Origin: MGIIb-O5 sp036154155
GTDB lineage: Archaea > Thermoplasmatota > Poseidoniia > Poseidoniales > Thalassarchaeaceae
NCBI GenBank assembly: GCA_036154155.1
Contig: JAYZLP010000030.1
Location: forward strand, 1-18,872
Length of the DNA stretch: 18,872 bases
Direction: 5' to 3'
Shown here: in pieces, positions 7,427 through 14,521 of the stretch
Layout: every line of letters starts with the position of its first letter
Numbering within the stretch: the stretch's first letter is position 1
Notes under the pieces: model-generated
The model's database searches: none
The model's input: only the letters and a program-made list of their open reading frames with translations
What the model was told of the DNA's origin: nothing
Translations under genes and position numbers: made by a program

Positions 7427-8566
7427 ATGAGCATGCCCGCAGTGATAGCCGGATACGCTAGGTCCCCATTCACCCCCGCGAAGAGGGGAGAGCTAGCCAG
7501 AACAAGACCCGATGACATAGCAGCAGCCGTGGTTAACGGCCTGATCAAGGAGACAGGCGTGGACCCCAGCCTGATTGAGGACCTGATAGTTGGAACCGCA
7601 TTTCCAGAAGCCGAGCAGGGCTTCAACGTCGCTAGGATGATAACATTCCTCACGGACCTCCCCGAGACAGTCCCTGGAGTCACAATAAACCGTTTCTGCG
7701 GGTCTTCCATGCAGGCTATTCACGACGCCGCAGGGAGGATTTCCATGGGTGCGGGCGAGGCCTTCATCGCAGGAGGGGTAGAATCGATGACAAGGATCCC
7801 TATGACCGGATTCAACCCCATGCCAAACCCGAAGCTCAGCTCTGGATATCCAGAGGCATTCACCTCCATGGGCATCACCGCCGAAAACCTAGCTGAGAAG
7901 TATGGCATAGACAGGGAGACCCAGGAGAAATTCGCTATAGAGAGCCAGTCGCGTGCATCATCCGCGAGGGAGTCAGGAAACCTGTCTGGGGAGATTATCC
8001 CAATCGACACCACCGACGGAACGGTCGACGCCGACGGGTGCATCAGGCCGGATACCAACGCTGAGGGCCTAGCCGGACTCCGACTGGCATTCGATGCAAG
8101 TGGAACGGTCACAGCTGGAACCGCATCACCACTCACCGATGGTGCGGCATTCGTCCTAGTTTGCTCAGAGGAATTCGCATCCGAGCACGGCTTGAAGCCT
8201 CTCGCTAGGATACTGAGCACCTCTGTCTCGGGTTGCTCCCCTGAGATAATGGGAATAGGCCCAGTCGAGGCCACTAGGAAGGCCCTTGACAGAGCCGGCC
8301 TGACAATCGATGACGTAGATATCATAGAGCTCAATGAGGCATTCGCTGCACAGTCCCTCGCAGTCATACAGGAGTTGGGGCTTGACGTTTCAAAGGTCAA
8401 CATCGAAGGAGGCGCAATAGCGCTAGGCCATCCATTGGGCGCCAGTGGAGCAAGAATCACAGGAAAGGCTGCGCAGTTGATGAGCAAGAGCGAGGCCAAG
8501 CATGCCCTTGCTACGATGTGTGTAGGCGGCGGTCAGGGAATCGCAACGGTACTAGAAAGAATGTAG
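7427..8566 (+). CDS. Thiolase (acetyl-CoA C-acyltransferase / acetyltransferase)
   Basis: Thiolases cleave 3-ketoacyl-CoA with CoA to release acetyl-CoA, the last step of each beta-oxidation round; the biosynthetic type runs the condensation. The 379-residue product carries the nucleophilic C91 in NRFCGSSMQ, the NEAFAAQ motif, H335 in GHPLGASGAR and the second active-site C365 in CVGGGQG. These are the full catalytic set at normal spacing for the 380-400 residue family. It is the first gene of a six-gene operon with acyl-CoA dehydrogenase and hydratase/dehydrogenase, which argues for a degradative, FadA-like role. Acetoacetyl-CoA specificity cannot be excluded from sequence alone. The start is ATG 7427 or ATG 7433 (MSMPAVIAGY versus MPAVIAGY), probably leaderless. 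Confidence 0.95.
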   Translation: MSMPAVIAGYARSPFTPAKRGELARTRPDDIAAAVVNGLIKETGVDPSLIEDLIVGTAFPEAEQGFNVARMITFLTDLPETVPGVTINRFCGSSMQAIHDAAGRISMGAGEAFIAGGVESMTRIPMTGFNPMPNPKLSSGYPEAFTSMGITAENLAEKYGIDRETQEKFAIESQSRASSARESGNLSGEIIPIDTTDGTVDADGCIRPDTNAEGLAGLRLAFDASGTVTAGTASPLTDGAAFVLVCSEEFASEHGLKPLARILSTSVSGCSPEIMGIGPVEATRKALDRAGLTIDDVDIIELNEAFAAQSLAVIQELGLDVSKVNIEGGAIALGHPLGASGARITGKAAQLMSKSEAKHALATMCVGGGQGIATVLERM

Positions 8567-8574
8567 GTGGTAGG
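8567..8574 (+). promoter_or_regulatory. Ribosome binding site of the hydratase/dehydrogenase gene
   Basis: The 8 bases between the thiolase stop and ATG 8575 read GTGGTAGG and, together with the preceding G of the stop codon, supply GGTGG. The placement fixes the start at MAGSIERV. The frame remains open upstream to 8518, but that stretch overlaps the thiolase C-terminus. Confidence 0.5.
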
Positions 8575-10914
8575 ATGGCAGGTTCGATAGAGAGGGTCGC
8601 TGTCATCGGCAGCGGTGTGATGGGCGCTGGCATAGCTGCCCATTGTGCAAATGCAGGATGCGAGGTCCTCCTTCTCGATATCGTCCCCAAGGACTCCGAG
8701 GACAGGAGTGCGCTAGCGAGAGATGCAATTCAGAAGATGCACAAGTCAAATCCCGAGATGCTCATGCACAAGCGCAACGCGAAGAGGATCACCCCGGGCA
8801 ACATAGAGGATGACCTAGAGAAGCTGAAGGACTTCGATTGGGTAGTCGAGGTCATAATCGAGAACCTCGACATAAAGAGGACACTCTACTCGAATATATC
8901 CAAGCACATCGGGCCCAATACCATACTCTCCTCCAACACCTCCACTTTACCACGCTCCGAACTGGTCTCAGAGCTACCGGAAGACATCGCCTCCAGGTTC
9001 CTCATCACCCACTTCTTCAACCCGCCAAGGTACCTTCCTCTCCTAGAGGTAGTGACAGCCCCCGAGGTGGATGAGGCAACCGTTGAGAGATTCTGTACAT
9101 TTGCTGATCTGGACCTAGGGAAGAGGGTCACAATGTGCAATGACAGGCCTGGTTTCATCGGCAACAGGCTAGGAGTCTACTTCATCCAGAGGGCATTCAA
9201 GGCCACATTGGATCATGACTTATCCATAGAGCAGGCCGATGCCATGCTCGGAAGGCCTATCGGTCTGCCCAAGACCGCTGTCTTCGCTCTGATGGATCTA
9301 GTAGGAATCGATCTAATCCCCCACGTAACTGGGAGCCTGCTCTCTCACCTCCCCGATGACGATCCATTCCACGAGATAGCCGGAACCGGTGAGGGGATTG
9401 TCATGTCAATGATCGATGACGGGTACACCGGGAGGAAGGGCAAGGGCGGCTTCTATCGACTAAACCGAGAGGGCGGAAAGAAGGTGAAGGAAGCAAGGAA
9501 CCTCTCAACGGGAGAGTATCACACGGCCAACCGCAGGGCTGCGTTCCCCTCGGCCAAGATGGGCAAGAGAGGGCTCGCGCCCCTGATGGACTGCGATGAC
9601 GACGGCGCCAGATTCGTGTCGGACGTGCTCCTCGACTCACTGTCTTACGCAGCACACATAGTACCGGACGTCAGCGACGACATATACTCAATTGATGGCG
9701 CGATGAAGGTAGGATACAACTGGAAGAGGGGGCCATTCGAGATGATGGACTCGATCGGGGCCTCCTCGATGGTCGAGAGGCTAAAGGCCACGGGCAGGAA
9801 GGTACCCAGCTTCCTGTCATTGGCCGCCGAGAAGGGATCTTTCTACGGCATAGAGGGCGGGGAAATCACAAGACTCTCTCCGAGCGGTGAAATGATAGTC
9901 GTGGAAAGGCCCGATGAGACCCTCAACGTGGCCGACCTCAAGAGGAGGGGCAAGCCACTGAAGAGAAACGGATCCGCCAGTATCTGGGACATGGGCGACG
10001 ACGTCCTGTTGGTGGAGTATCACACCAAGATGAACGCCATGGATCCAATGAATATGGAGATGCTACTCAACGCAGTCGATATGGCCGAGACAGAGGGCCT
10101 GAAGGGGATAGTAATCGGGAACGACGCCTCGAACTTCTGCGCGGGGGCGAATCTGGGACTAGCACTGTTCGCAGCAAACCTCGCTGCTTGGAAGGACCTA
10201 GAGGATTTCATCGGGCTGGGCCAGGACACATATCAGACAGTCAAGTATTCCGAAATCCCCGTTGTAGCTGCTTCTGCAGGCATGTGTCTCGGTGGTGGGG
10301 CTGAGGTTCTAATGCACTGCGATGCTGTCCAAGCCCACTCTGAGTCATACGTAGGCTTGGTAGAGGTGGGCGTCGGTATCATCCCTGCATGGGGCGGGTG
10401 TAAGGAGCTCCTAGGGAGGTTGAATGACTTCGGACTAGCCAGCAAAGGGCCGATGGGGCCCGTCATGAAGGCATTTGAGTACATCGGAACGGCACAAGTC
10501 GCAAAGTCGGCCGAACAGGCCCGTTCAATGGGTTTCATTGGACCAGAGGACCGAATCACGATGAACAGGGACAGGCTTCTAGCAGATGCCAAGGCGAGGG
10601 TAATCGAGCTCTCCGAAGGCTATGAGCCACCCGAGCCCAGGAACTACTCACTTCCCGGCCCCACTGGCATGGCAGGCCTCCAACTCGCCCTCAACGATCT
10701 TGCTCTCTCTGGCATGGCAACCCCGCATGATGTGGTTGTTGCCACCGCCCTAGCGGAGATTCTATCAGGGGGAGACACGGACATCACTGAGAGCTTGGAG
10801 GAAGACGACATCCTGGCCATGGAAAAGTCCGCAATAGCGAGGCTCGGCAGGCATCCCGACACTCTGGACAGAATGCAACACATGCTTGAGACTGGCAAGC
10901 CACTGAGGAATTGA
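8575..10914 (+). CDS. Fused 3-hydroxyacyl-CoA dehydrogenase / enoyl-CoA hydratase
   Basis: This bifunctional enzyme carries out steps 2 and 3 of beta-oxidation: hydration of the 2-enoyl-CoA, then NAD-dependent oxidation. The 779-residue product has the archaeal domain order, with the dehydrogenase first and the hydratase last, the opposite of bacterial FadB. The Rossmann motif GSGVMG lies at 12-17, the catalytic H146 in LITHFFNPPRYLPLLEV and N121 in SSNTST; C-terminal dehydrogenase domains follow to about residue 460. The crotonase domain has the oxyanion region CAGANLG and both catalytic glutamates, E577 in GMCLGGGAE and E597 in VEVGVGIIP. These are 20 residues apart, as in rat mitochondrial hydratase, so both active sites look functional. 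It lies 8 bases after the thiolase gene and 9 bases before the acyl-CoA dehydrogenase gene. Confidence 0.95.
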   Translation: MAGSIERVAVIGSGVMGAGIAAHCANAGCEVLLLDIVPKDSEDRSALARDAIQKMHKSNPEMLMHKRNAKRITPGNIEDDLEKLKDFDWVVEVIIENLDIKRTLYSNISKHIGPNTILSSNTSTLPRSELVSELPEDIASRFLITHFFNPPRYLPLLEVVTAPEVDEATVERFCTFADLDLGKRVTMCNDRPGFIGNRLGVYFIQRAFKATLDHDLSIEQADAMLGRPIGLPKTAVFALMDLVGIDLIPHVTGSLLSHLPDDDPFHEIAGTGEGIVMSMIDDGYTGRKGKGGFYRLNREGGKKVKEARNLSTGEYHTANRRAAFPSAKMGKRGLAPLMDCDDDGARFVSDVLLDSLSYAAHIVPDVSDDIYSIDGAMKVGYNWKRGPFEMMDSIGASSMVERLKATGRKVPSFLSLAAEKGSFYGIEGGEITRLSPSGEMIVVERPDETLNVADLKRRGKPLKRNGSASIWDMGDDVLLVEYHTKMNAMDPMNMEMLLNAVDMAETEGLKGIVIGNDASNFCAGANLGLALFAANLAAWKDLEDFIGLGQDTYQTVKYSEIPVVAASAGMCLGGGAEVLMHCDAVQAHSESYVGLVEVGVGIIPAWGGCKELLGRLNDFGLASKGPMGPVMKAFEYIGTAQVAKSAEQARSMGFIGPEDRITMNRDRLLADAKARVIELSEGYEPPEPRNYSLPGPTGMAGLQLALNDLALSGMATPHDVVVATALAEILSGGDTDITESLEEDDILAMEKSAIARLGRHPDTLDRMQHMLETGKPLRN

Positions 10915-10923
10915 GGTGAGATA

Positions 10924-12726
10924 ATGGTAGAGTACAATGCACCAGTCAGGGATTACGACTTCCTATTCAACGAGATGTTCGACGCTATCCCCATCGTTCA
11001 AAATCTGGGGTACGACTTCGACGCCGACTTCCTCTCGATGCTGATGGAGGGTTGGTCCGAGCACGCAAAGGAGGTTTGGCTTCCAATCAACCAGCTAGGG
11101 GACAGGGAGGGCCTGAAGTTCGATGATGGAAATATTTCGATGCCAGAGGAGTTCAAGTCCGCCTACAACGAGAGCATTGAGGGAGGCTGGCTTTCAACCG
11201 CATGCAAGCCCGAGCATGGGGGAATGGGAGTTCCAGTATTCTTCCAAGCCGTCACATGGGCAGAGATTGGCACCTCAACAAACATGGCGATGAGCGTCCT
11301 ACCAGCCCTCTCTCTGGGGGTTTACGACGTCCTAACAGAGCACGGAGAAAAGGAACTCATAGACTACTTCGCCACTAATCTCGCTTCAGGCAAGTGGGCA
11401 GGCACGATGTGCCTGACCGAACCCCACGCTGGTACCGATCTTGGCATCATCACAACCAAGGCAGTACCACAGGACGACGGCTCATACACGGTCACTGGAA
11501 CCAAGATTTTCATCACTTACGGAGAGCATGACATGACTGAGAACATCATCCATCTCGTCCTAGCCAAGACGCCCGGGGCCCCGGAAGGGACCAAGGGAAT
11601 ATCCCTGTTCCTTGTTCCAAAGTATCTTCCATCCGATTGGGAGTCGGGAGGTGTCGGGGGCCTTTCTCATGACCTAAGGGCCAACCACAACGGCGTAACC
11701 TGCTCTGGAAGCGAGGAGAAGATGGGCATCCACGCATCCCCAACCTGCGTCATGAATTTCGACGGCAGCGTGGGATGGAGAGTTGGTGACCTCCACAACG
11801 GAATGCCATTGATGTTCGAGATGATGAACAGGGAGCGACTTGCGACCGGGATGATGGGAATCGGCCTCGCCGAGATAGCCTATCAGAACTCATTGGCCTG
11901 GGCAAAGGAGAGGCGCCAAGGACGGGATTTGAAGGGCCCACAGGAACCAAACGAGAGTGCCGACAACATCCTAGTTCACCCAGATGTGAGGAGAATGCTC
12001 CTAGAAGCCAAGGTGAATACCGAGGGCTGCAGAGCGCTGGCGGCTTGGACCGGAATTCTGCTTGATCAGATGAATAGTGATGACAAGGAAGAGGCGGAAA
12101 TGGCAGAAGCGCTGGTCGCCATGTTCACTCCCATAGTCAAAGCTCACTTCACAGATCTTGGCTGCGAGTCTGCCAGCACCTGTATGCAAGTCATGGGCGG
12201 AGCCGGGTATTGTACCGAATACGGAGTCGAGCAATTCTACAGGGACGTTAGAATCTCCAAGATTTGGGAGGGGACAAACGGAATCCAGGCACTCGATCTG
12301 GCAGGAAGGAAGATTACTCAGAATATGGGCAAGAATCTGAGGTACCTAATGTGGCCACTAACGGAGTTCATCGAGGAGAACAAGGAGATTCCAGAGATGG
12401 CGGAATTCAATAAGCCCCTTCACCAAGGAGTAAGGGGCCTACAACAACTCACCCTCCTGATGATAGCTGAAGGGCAGGCAAATCCGCATTTCCTGGCTTC
12501 TGGAGCAACTGATTACTGTCGGTATTTCGGAAATGTGCTTCTTGCGTATATGTGGGCTAGGATGGCAAAAATAGCGCTCGAGAGGAAAGGAGATCCCTTC
12601 TACGATGCGAAAATCGCCAGCGCTAGATACTTCTTCAAGAGAATATTCCCAGAGACAGTTGGCTTGGCAGCTAGGATTCAGTCAGGGCACAAGAACATCA
12701 TGGACTACCCAGTGGAGATGATGTGA
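10924..12726 (+). CDS. Acyl-CoA dehydrogenase, long (~600 residue) type
   Basis: This FAD enzyme makes the first double bond of beta-oxidation and should pass electrons to an electron-transfer flavoprotein not present here. At 600 residues it is about 200 longer than the mitochondrial enzymes. It matches the bacterial-type branch with an extra helical C-terminal domain (about residues 475-600). Visible family features are the FAD/substrate motif CLTEPHAGTDLG, the FAD-domain signature ending MGGAGYCTEYGVEQFYRDVRI, and E449 in KIWEGTNGIQ, in the position of the catalytic base of medium-chain enzymes. GAGGTGAG just before ATG 10924 is a strong ribosome site. The stop overlaps the next start by one base (TGATG), so translation is coupled to the acyl-CoA-binding protein. 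Chain-length preference cannot be read from the sequence. Confidence 0.95.
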   Translation: MVEYNAPVRDYDFLFNEMFDAIPIVQNLGYDFDADFLSMLMEGWSEHAKEVWLPINQLGDREGLKFDDGNISMPEEFKSAYNESIEGGWLSTACKPEHGGMGVPVFFQAVTWAEIGTSTNMAMSVLPALSLGVYDVLTEHGEKELIDYFATNLASGKWAGTMCLTEPHAGTDLGIITTKAVPQDDGSYTVTGTKIFITYGEHDMTENIIHLVLAKTPGAPEGTKGISLFLVPKYLPSDWESGGVGGLSHDLRANHNGVTCSGSEEKMGIHASPTCVMNFDGSVGWRVGDLHNGMPLMFEMMNRERLATGMMGIGLAEIAYQNSLAWAKERRQGRDLKGPQEPNESADNILVHPDVRRMLLEAKVNTEGCRALAAWTGILLDQMNSDDKEEAEMAEALVAMFTPIVKAHFTDLGCESASTCMQVMGGAGYCTEYGVEQFYRDVRISKIWEGTNGIQALDLAGRKITQNMGKNLRYLMWPLTEFIEENKEIPEMAEFNKPLHQGVRGLQQLTLLMIAEGQANPHFLASGATDYCRYFGNVLLAYMWARMAKIALERKGDPFYDAKIASARYFFKRIFPETVGLAARIQSGHKNIMDYPVEMM

Positions 12727-12998
12727 TGACAGGAAAGGCCGGGCAGACCCTGAGGCTAAAGTTCAAGCGTGCATCAAAGAAGGCCTGGGAGCTCCCTGAA
12801 AAGCCAACAAATGAACAACTCCTGACCCTCTACGCTCTATTCAAGCAGGCTACAGAGGGCGATTGTGAGGGAAGGCCCAGGGGCGGCCTGAAAGAACGGG
12901 CGAAGTGGAAGGCATGGAACTCAATCTCTGGAACAAGCGAATCGGATGCCATGGAAAGATACTGTGAGTTAGTCGACTCACTTATGGGTGCCAATTAG
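12726..12998 (+). CDS. Acyl-CoA-binding protein (ACBP/DBI family)
   Basis: A small cytosolic four-helix protein of 90 residues, the usual ACBP size, that binds long-chain acyl-CoA and hands it to enzymes. Compared with bovine ACBP the key ligand positions are kept: Y36 and K40 in LYALFKQATEGD (matching Y28 and K32), K60 in AKWKAWN (matching K54) and Y79 in AMERYCELV (matching Y73). The family block Gly-Thr-Ser before DAM is also present. The tyrosine matching Y31 is replaced by F39. ATG 12726 overlaps the upstream acyl-CoA dehydrogenase stop by one base, and a GGAG at 12714-12717 lies 8 bases before it. An in-frame GTG at 12723 is a less likely start. ACBP is near-universal in eukaryotes but patchy in prokaryotes, so its place in an archaeal beta-oxidation operon is notable. 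Confidence 0.92.
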   Translation: MTGKAGQTLRLKFKRASKKAWELPEKPTNEQLLTLYALFKQATEGDCEGRPRGGLKERAKWKAWNSISGTSESDAMERYCELVDSLMGAN

Positions 12999-13016
12999 GG
13001 GGGATTTGGTGCCAAT
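12987..13016 (+). repeat. Short direct repeat spanning two candidate start codons
   Basis: GGTGCCAAT occurs at 12987-12995 and again at 13008-13016, exactly 21 bases (7 codons) apart. Each copy holds a GTG in the frame of the downstream hotdog gene, giving two possible starts that both begin Met-Pro-Ile. The G-rich run at 12998-13003 lies between them and best serves the second. Confidence 0.5.
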
Positions 13017-13509
13017 AGATGACACCAAACTGGATTCCGAGTTCAGGGGACTGAAGAGCCGTCTGAAGTTCAGGACATTCACAGCTCTTTCAATGCCCAC
13101 TGCTTGGTTCGCGGGCCTTAGGATGGATAAGCTGGATCACCAATCCTGTGTAACTTCTCTCCCGGGAGGTTGGAGGACACAGAACCCATTCAAAACGATG
13201 TATTGGGCAGTCCAAGGGATGGGTGCAGAGCTAGCGACGGGCGCTGCCCCCTTCGCAATGTCAAGGTCAATGACTGAGAATCTCCGGATGTTCGTTGTCG
13301 GAACGGAAGCAAAGTTCGTCAAGAGGGCCAAAGGGAGAATTACGTTCACATGCAATGACGTGGCTGCAGCACGGGAGGCCATAGAAGAAAGCATGGAGAC
13401 GGGAGAAGCAGTAGAGAAGGACTTCATTTCCATAGGAAAGGACTCATCTGGTGAGGTGGTATCAGAATGGGTCTTCAAGTGGAACTTCCTCGTAACTGAC
13501 AGGACGTGA
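13009..13509 (+). CDS. Hotdog-fold protein, DUF4442-like (possible acyl-CoA thioesterase)
   Basis: A 166-residue protein resembling the DUF4442 branch of the hotdog superfamily, which includes many acyl-CoA thioesterases. The recognisable pattern is a small N-terminal helix (FRTFTALSMPTAWFAGLRM), a beta strand, then QNPFKTMYWAVQGMGAELATG, where N59 and E74 sit where hotdog enzymes place substrate-contact and catalytic residues; further strands follow to the end. Its site inside a beta-oxidation operon, after the acyl-CoA-binding protein, suggests release of CoA from stalled or unusual acyl-CoAs, but this is inference. The start is GTG 13009, 5 bases after a G-rich run; GTG 12988 would add 7 residues and overlap the preceding gene. 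The family call is from memory and moderately secure; the coding call is secure. Confidence 0.82.
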   Translation: MPIDDTKLDSEFRGLKSRLKFRTFTALSMPTAWFAGLRMDKLDHQSCVTSLPGGWRTQNPFKTMYWAVQGMGAELATGAAPFAMSRSMTENLRMFVVGTEAKFVKRAKGRITFTCNDVAAAREAIEESMETGEAVEKDFISIGKDSSGEVVSEWVFKWNFLVTDRT

Positions 13510-13513
13510 GCAG

Positions 13514-14521
13514 GTGATCAGCACTAGGTTAACCGAAGACGCAGGCATCCAGTATCCGATAATTTGCGGCGCCATGTACCCCTGCTCGAATACTGAACTC
13601 GTCGCAGCCGCTTCGGAAGGAGGCGGAATTGCCATAGTGCAACCCGTGTCTGCAACCATGGTTCATGGATATGATAAGCCAGACACCAAAGAGGGACTGA
13701 GGGCCGCCATACGCCATATCAGATCCCTCACTTCCAAGCCGATAGGATTCAATGCCCTAATCGAGAAAGGCAGTGATAAGTACCTCAAGAGAATGTCAGA
13801 GTGGATTGACATAGCACTGGATGAGGGAATCAGGTTCTTCGTCACGTCTCTTGGAAAGCCAGACTGGGTTTGTGATAAGGTTCACGCCAAAGGTGGTGTA
13901 GTCTATCACGACGTTACGAATAGGTTCCATGCAGAGAAGGGCATTGAATGCGGTGTTGACGGATTGATTTGCGTCAACGACAGAGCAGGCGGCCATTTGG
14001 GACAAATGTCGATGGAAGAGATGTACGAAGCTCTCTCGGACATGGGGGTGCCCTTGATTTGCGCTGGTGGGATCGGAAGCGAAAAAGAGCTGAATGAGGC
14101 GTTGGAGATGGGGTATGACGGCGTTCAAATGGGAACCAGGTTCATCGCCACTGACGAGTGCACCACTCCCCAGGATTACAAGGATGCCATCGTGGAAGCC
14201 AAGGAGGAAGACATCACATGGACCACAAAACTCACGGGCGTGCCCATCGCGATAATCAGCACGAGCGGAACGAAGCAGCATAACAACTGGCTAATCAGAA
14301 GACTGCTCAATAGCAGGTTCAAGCATAGGACTAGGGTCCTGATCACATCAATATCTTTCTGGAGGATGAGGGCACTAGCGAGAGGAAAGAAGAACTCCTC
14401 AAAGGATCTGTGGTCAGCTGGTAAGAGCGTGGAGACAGTCAATAGCGTGGAATCGGCAACTACAATCATGAGGAGACTGGGCGAGTCACTGGAGTCGAAC
14501 AAGAAGCTAATACAAGATTAA
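13514..14521 (+). CDS. Nitronate monooxygenase / FabK-like FMN-dependent TIM-barrel protein
   Basis: A 335-residue flavoprotein of the 2-nitropropane dioxygenase superfamily. Members oxidise nitronates or reduce enoyl thioesters (FabK type). The barrel begins with IQYPIICGAMYPCSN, the FMN-binding opening. H161 lies in AGGHLG, the family's catalytic or FMN-contact position. The phosphate-binding pair AGGIGSEKELNEALEMG and GVQMGTRFIAT follow. The GTG start at 13514 is 4 bases after the previous stop with only a weak ribosome site, so translation is probably coupled. Position as last gene of a beta-oxidation operon suggests action on an acyl-CoA or enoyl-CoA, perhaps a reductase for unsaturated chains, but nitronate detoxification is equally allowed. 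Its TAA stop shares a TTAA with the stop of the opposing gene. Confidence 0.87.
   Translation: MISTRLTEDAGIQYPIICGAMYPCSNTELVAAASEGGGIAIVQPVSATMVHGYDKPDTKEGLRAAIRHIRSLTSKPIGFNALIEKGSDKYLKRMSEWIDIALDEGIRFFVTSLGKPDWVCDKVHAKGGVVYHDVTNRFHAEKGIECGVDGLICVNDRAGGHLGQMSMEEMYEALSDMGVPLICAGGIGSEKELNEALEMGYDGVQMGTRFIATDECTTPQDYKDAIVEAKEEDITWTTKLTGVPIAIISTSGTKQHNNWLIRRLLNSRFKHRTRVLITSISFWRMRALARGKKNSSKDLWSAGKSVETVNSVESATTIMRRLGESLESNKKLIQD

Noticed and set aside
7720..8499. 259-codon minus-strand open frame inside the thiolase gene
   Set aside because: It is fully antisense to a thiolase with all catalytic residues. The Ser/Ala/Pro-rich product is typical of a shadow frame.
8518..8574. N-terminal extension of the hydratase/dehydrogenase
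   Set aside because: The extension would overlap the thiolase C-terminal motif and places 19 Arg/Gly-rich residues before a Rossmann fold that normally starts almost at the N-terminus. ATG 8575 has its own ribosome site.
11573..11584. 12-base GC palindrome (CCGGGG/CCCCGG)
   Set aside because: It lies inside the acyl-CoA dehydrogenase coding sequence over Pro-Gly-Ala-Pro codons and is best explained by codon choice.
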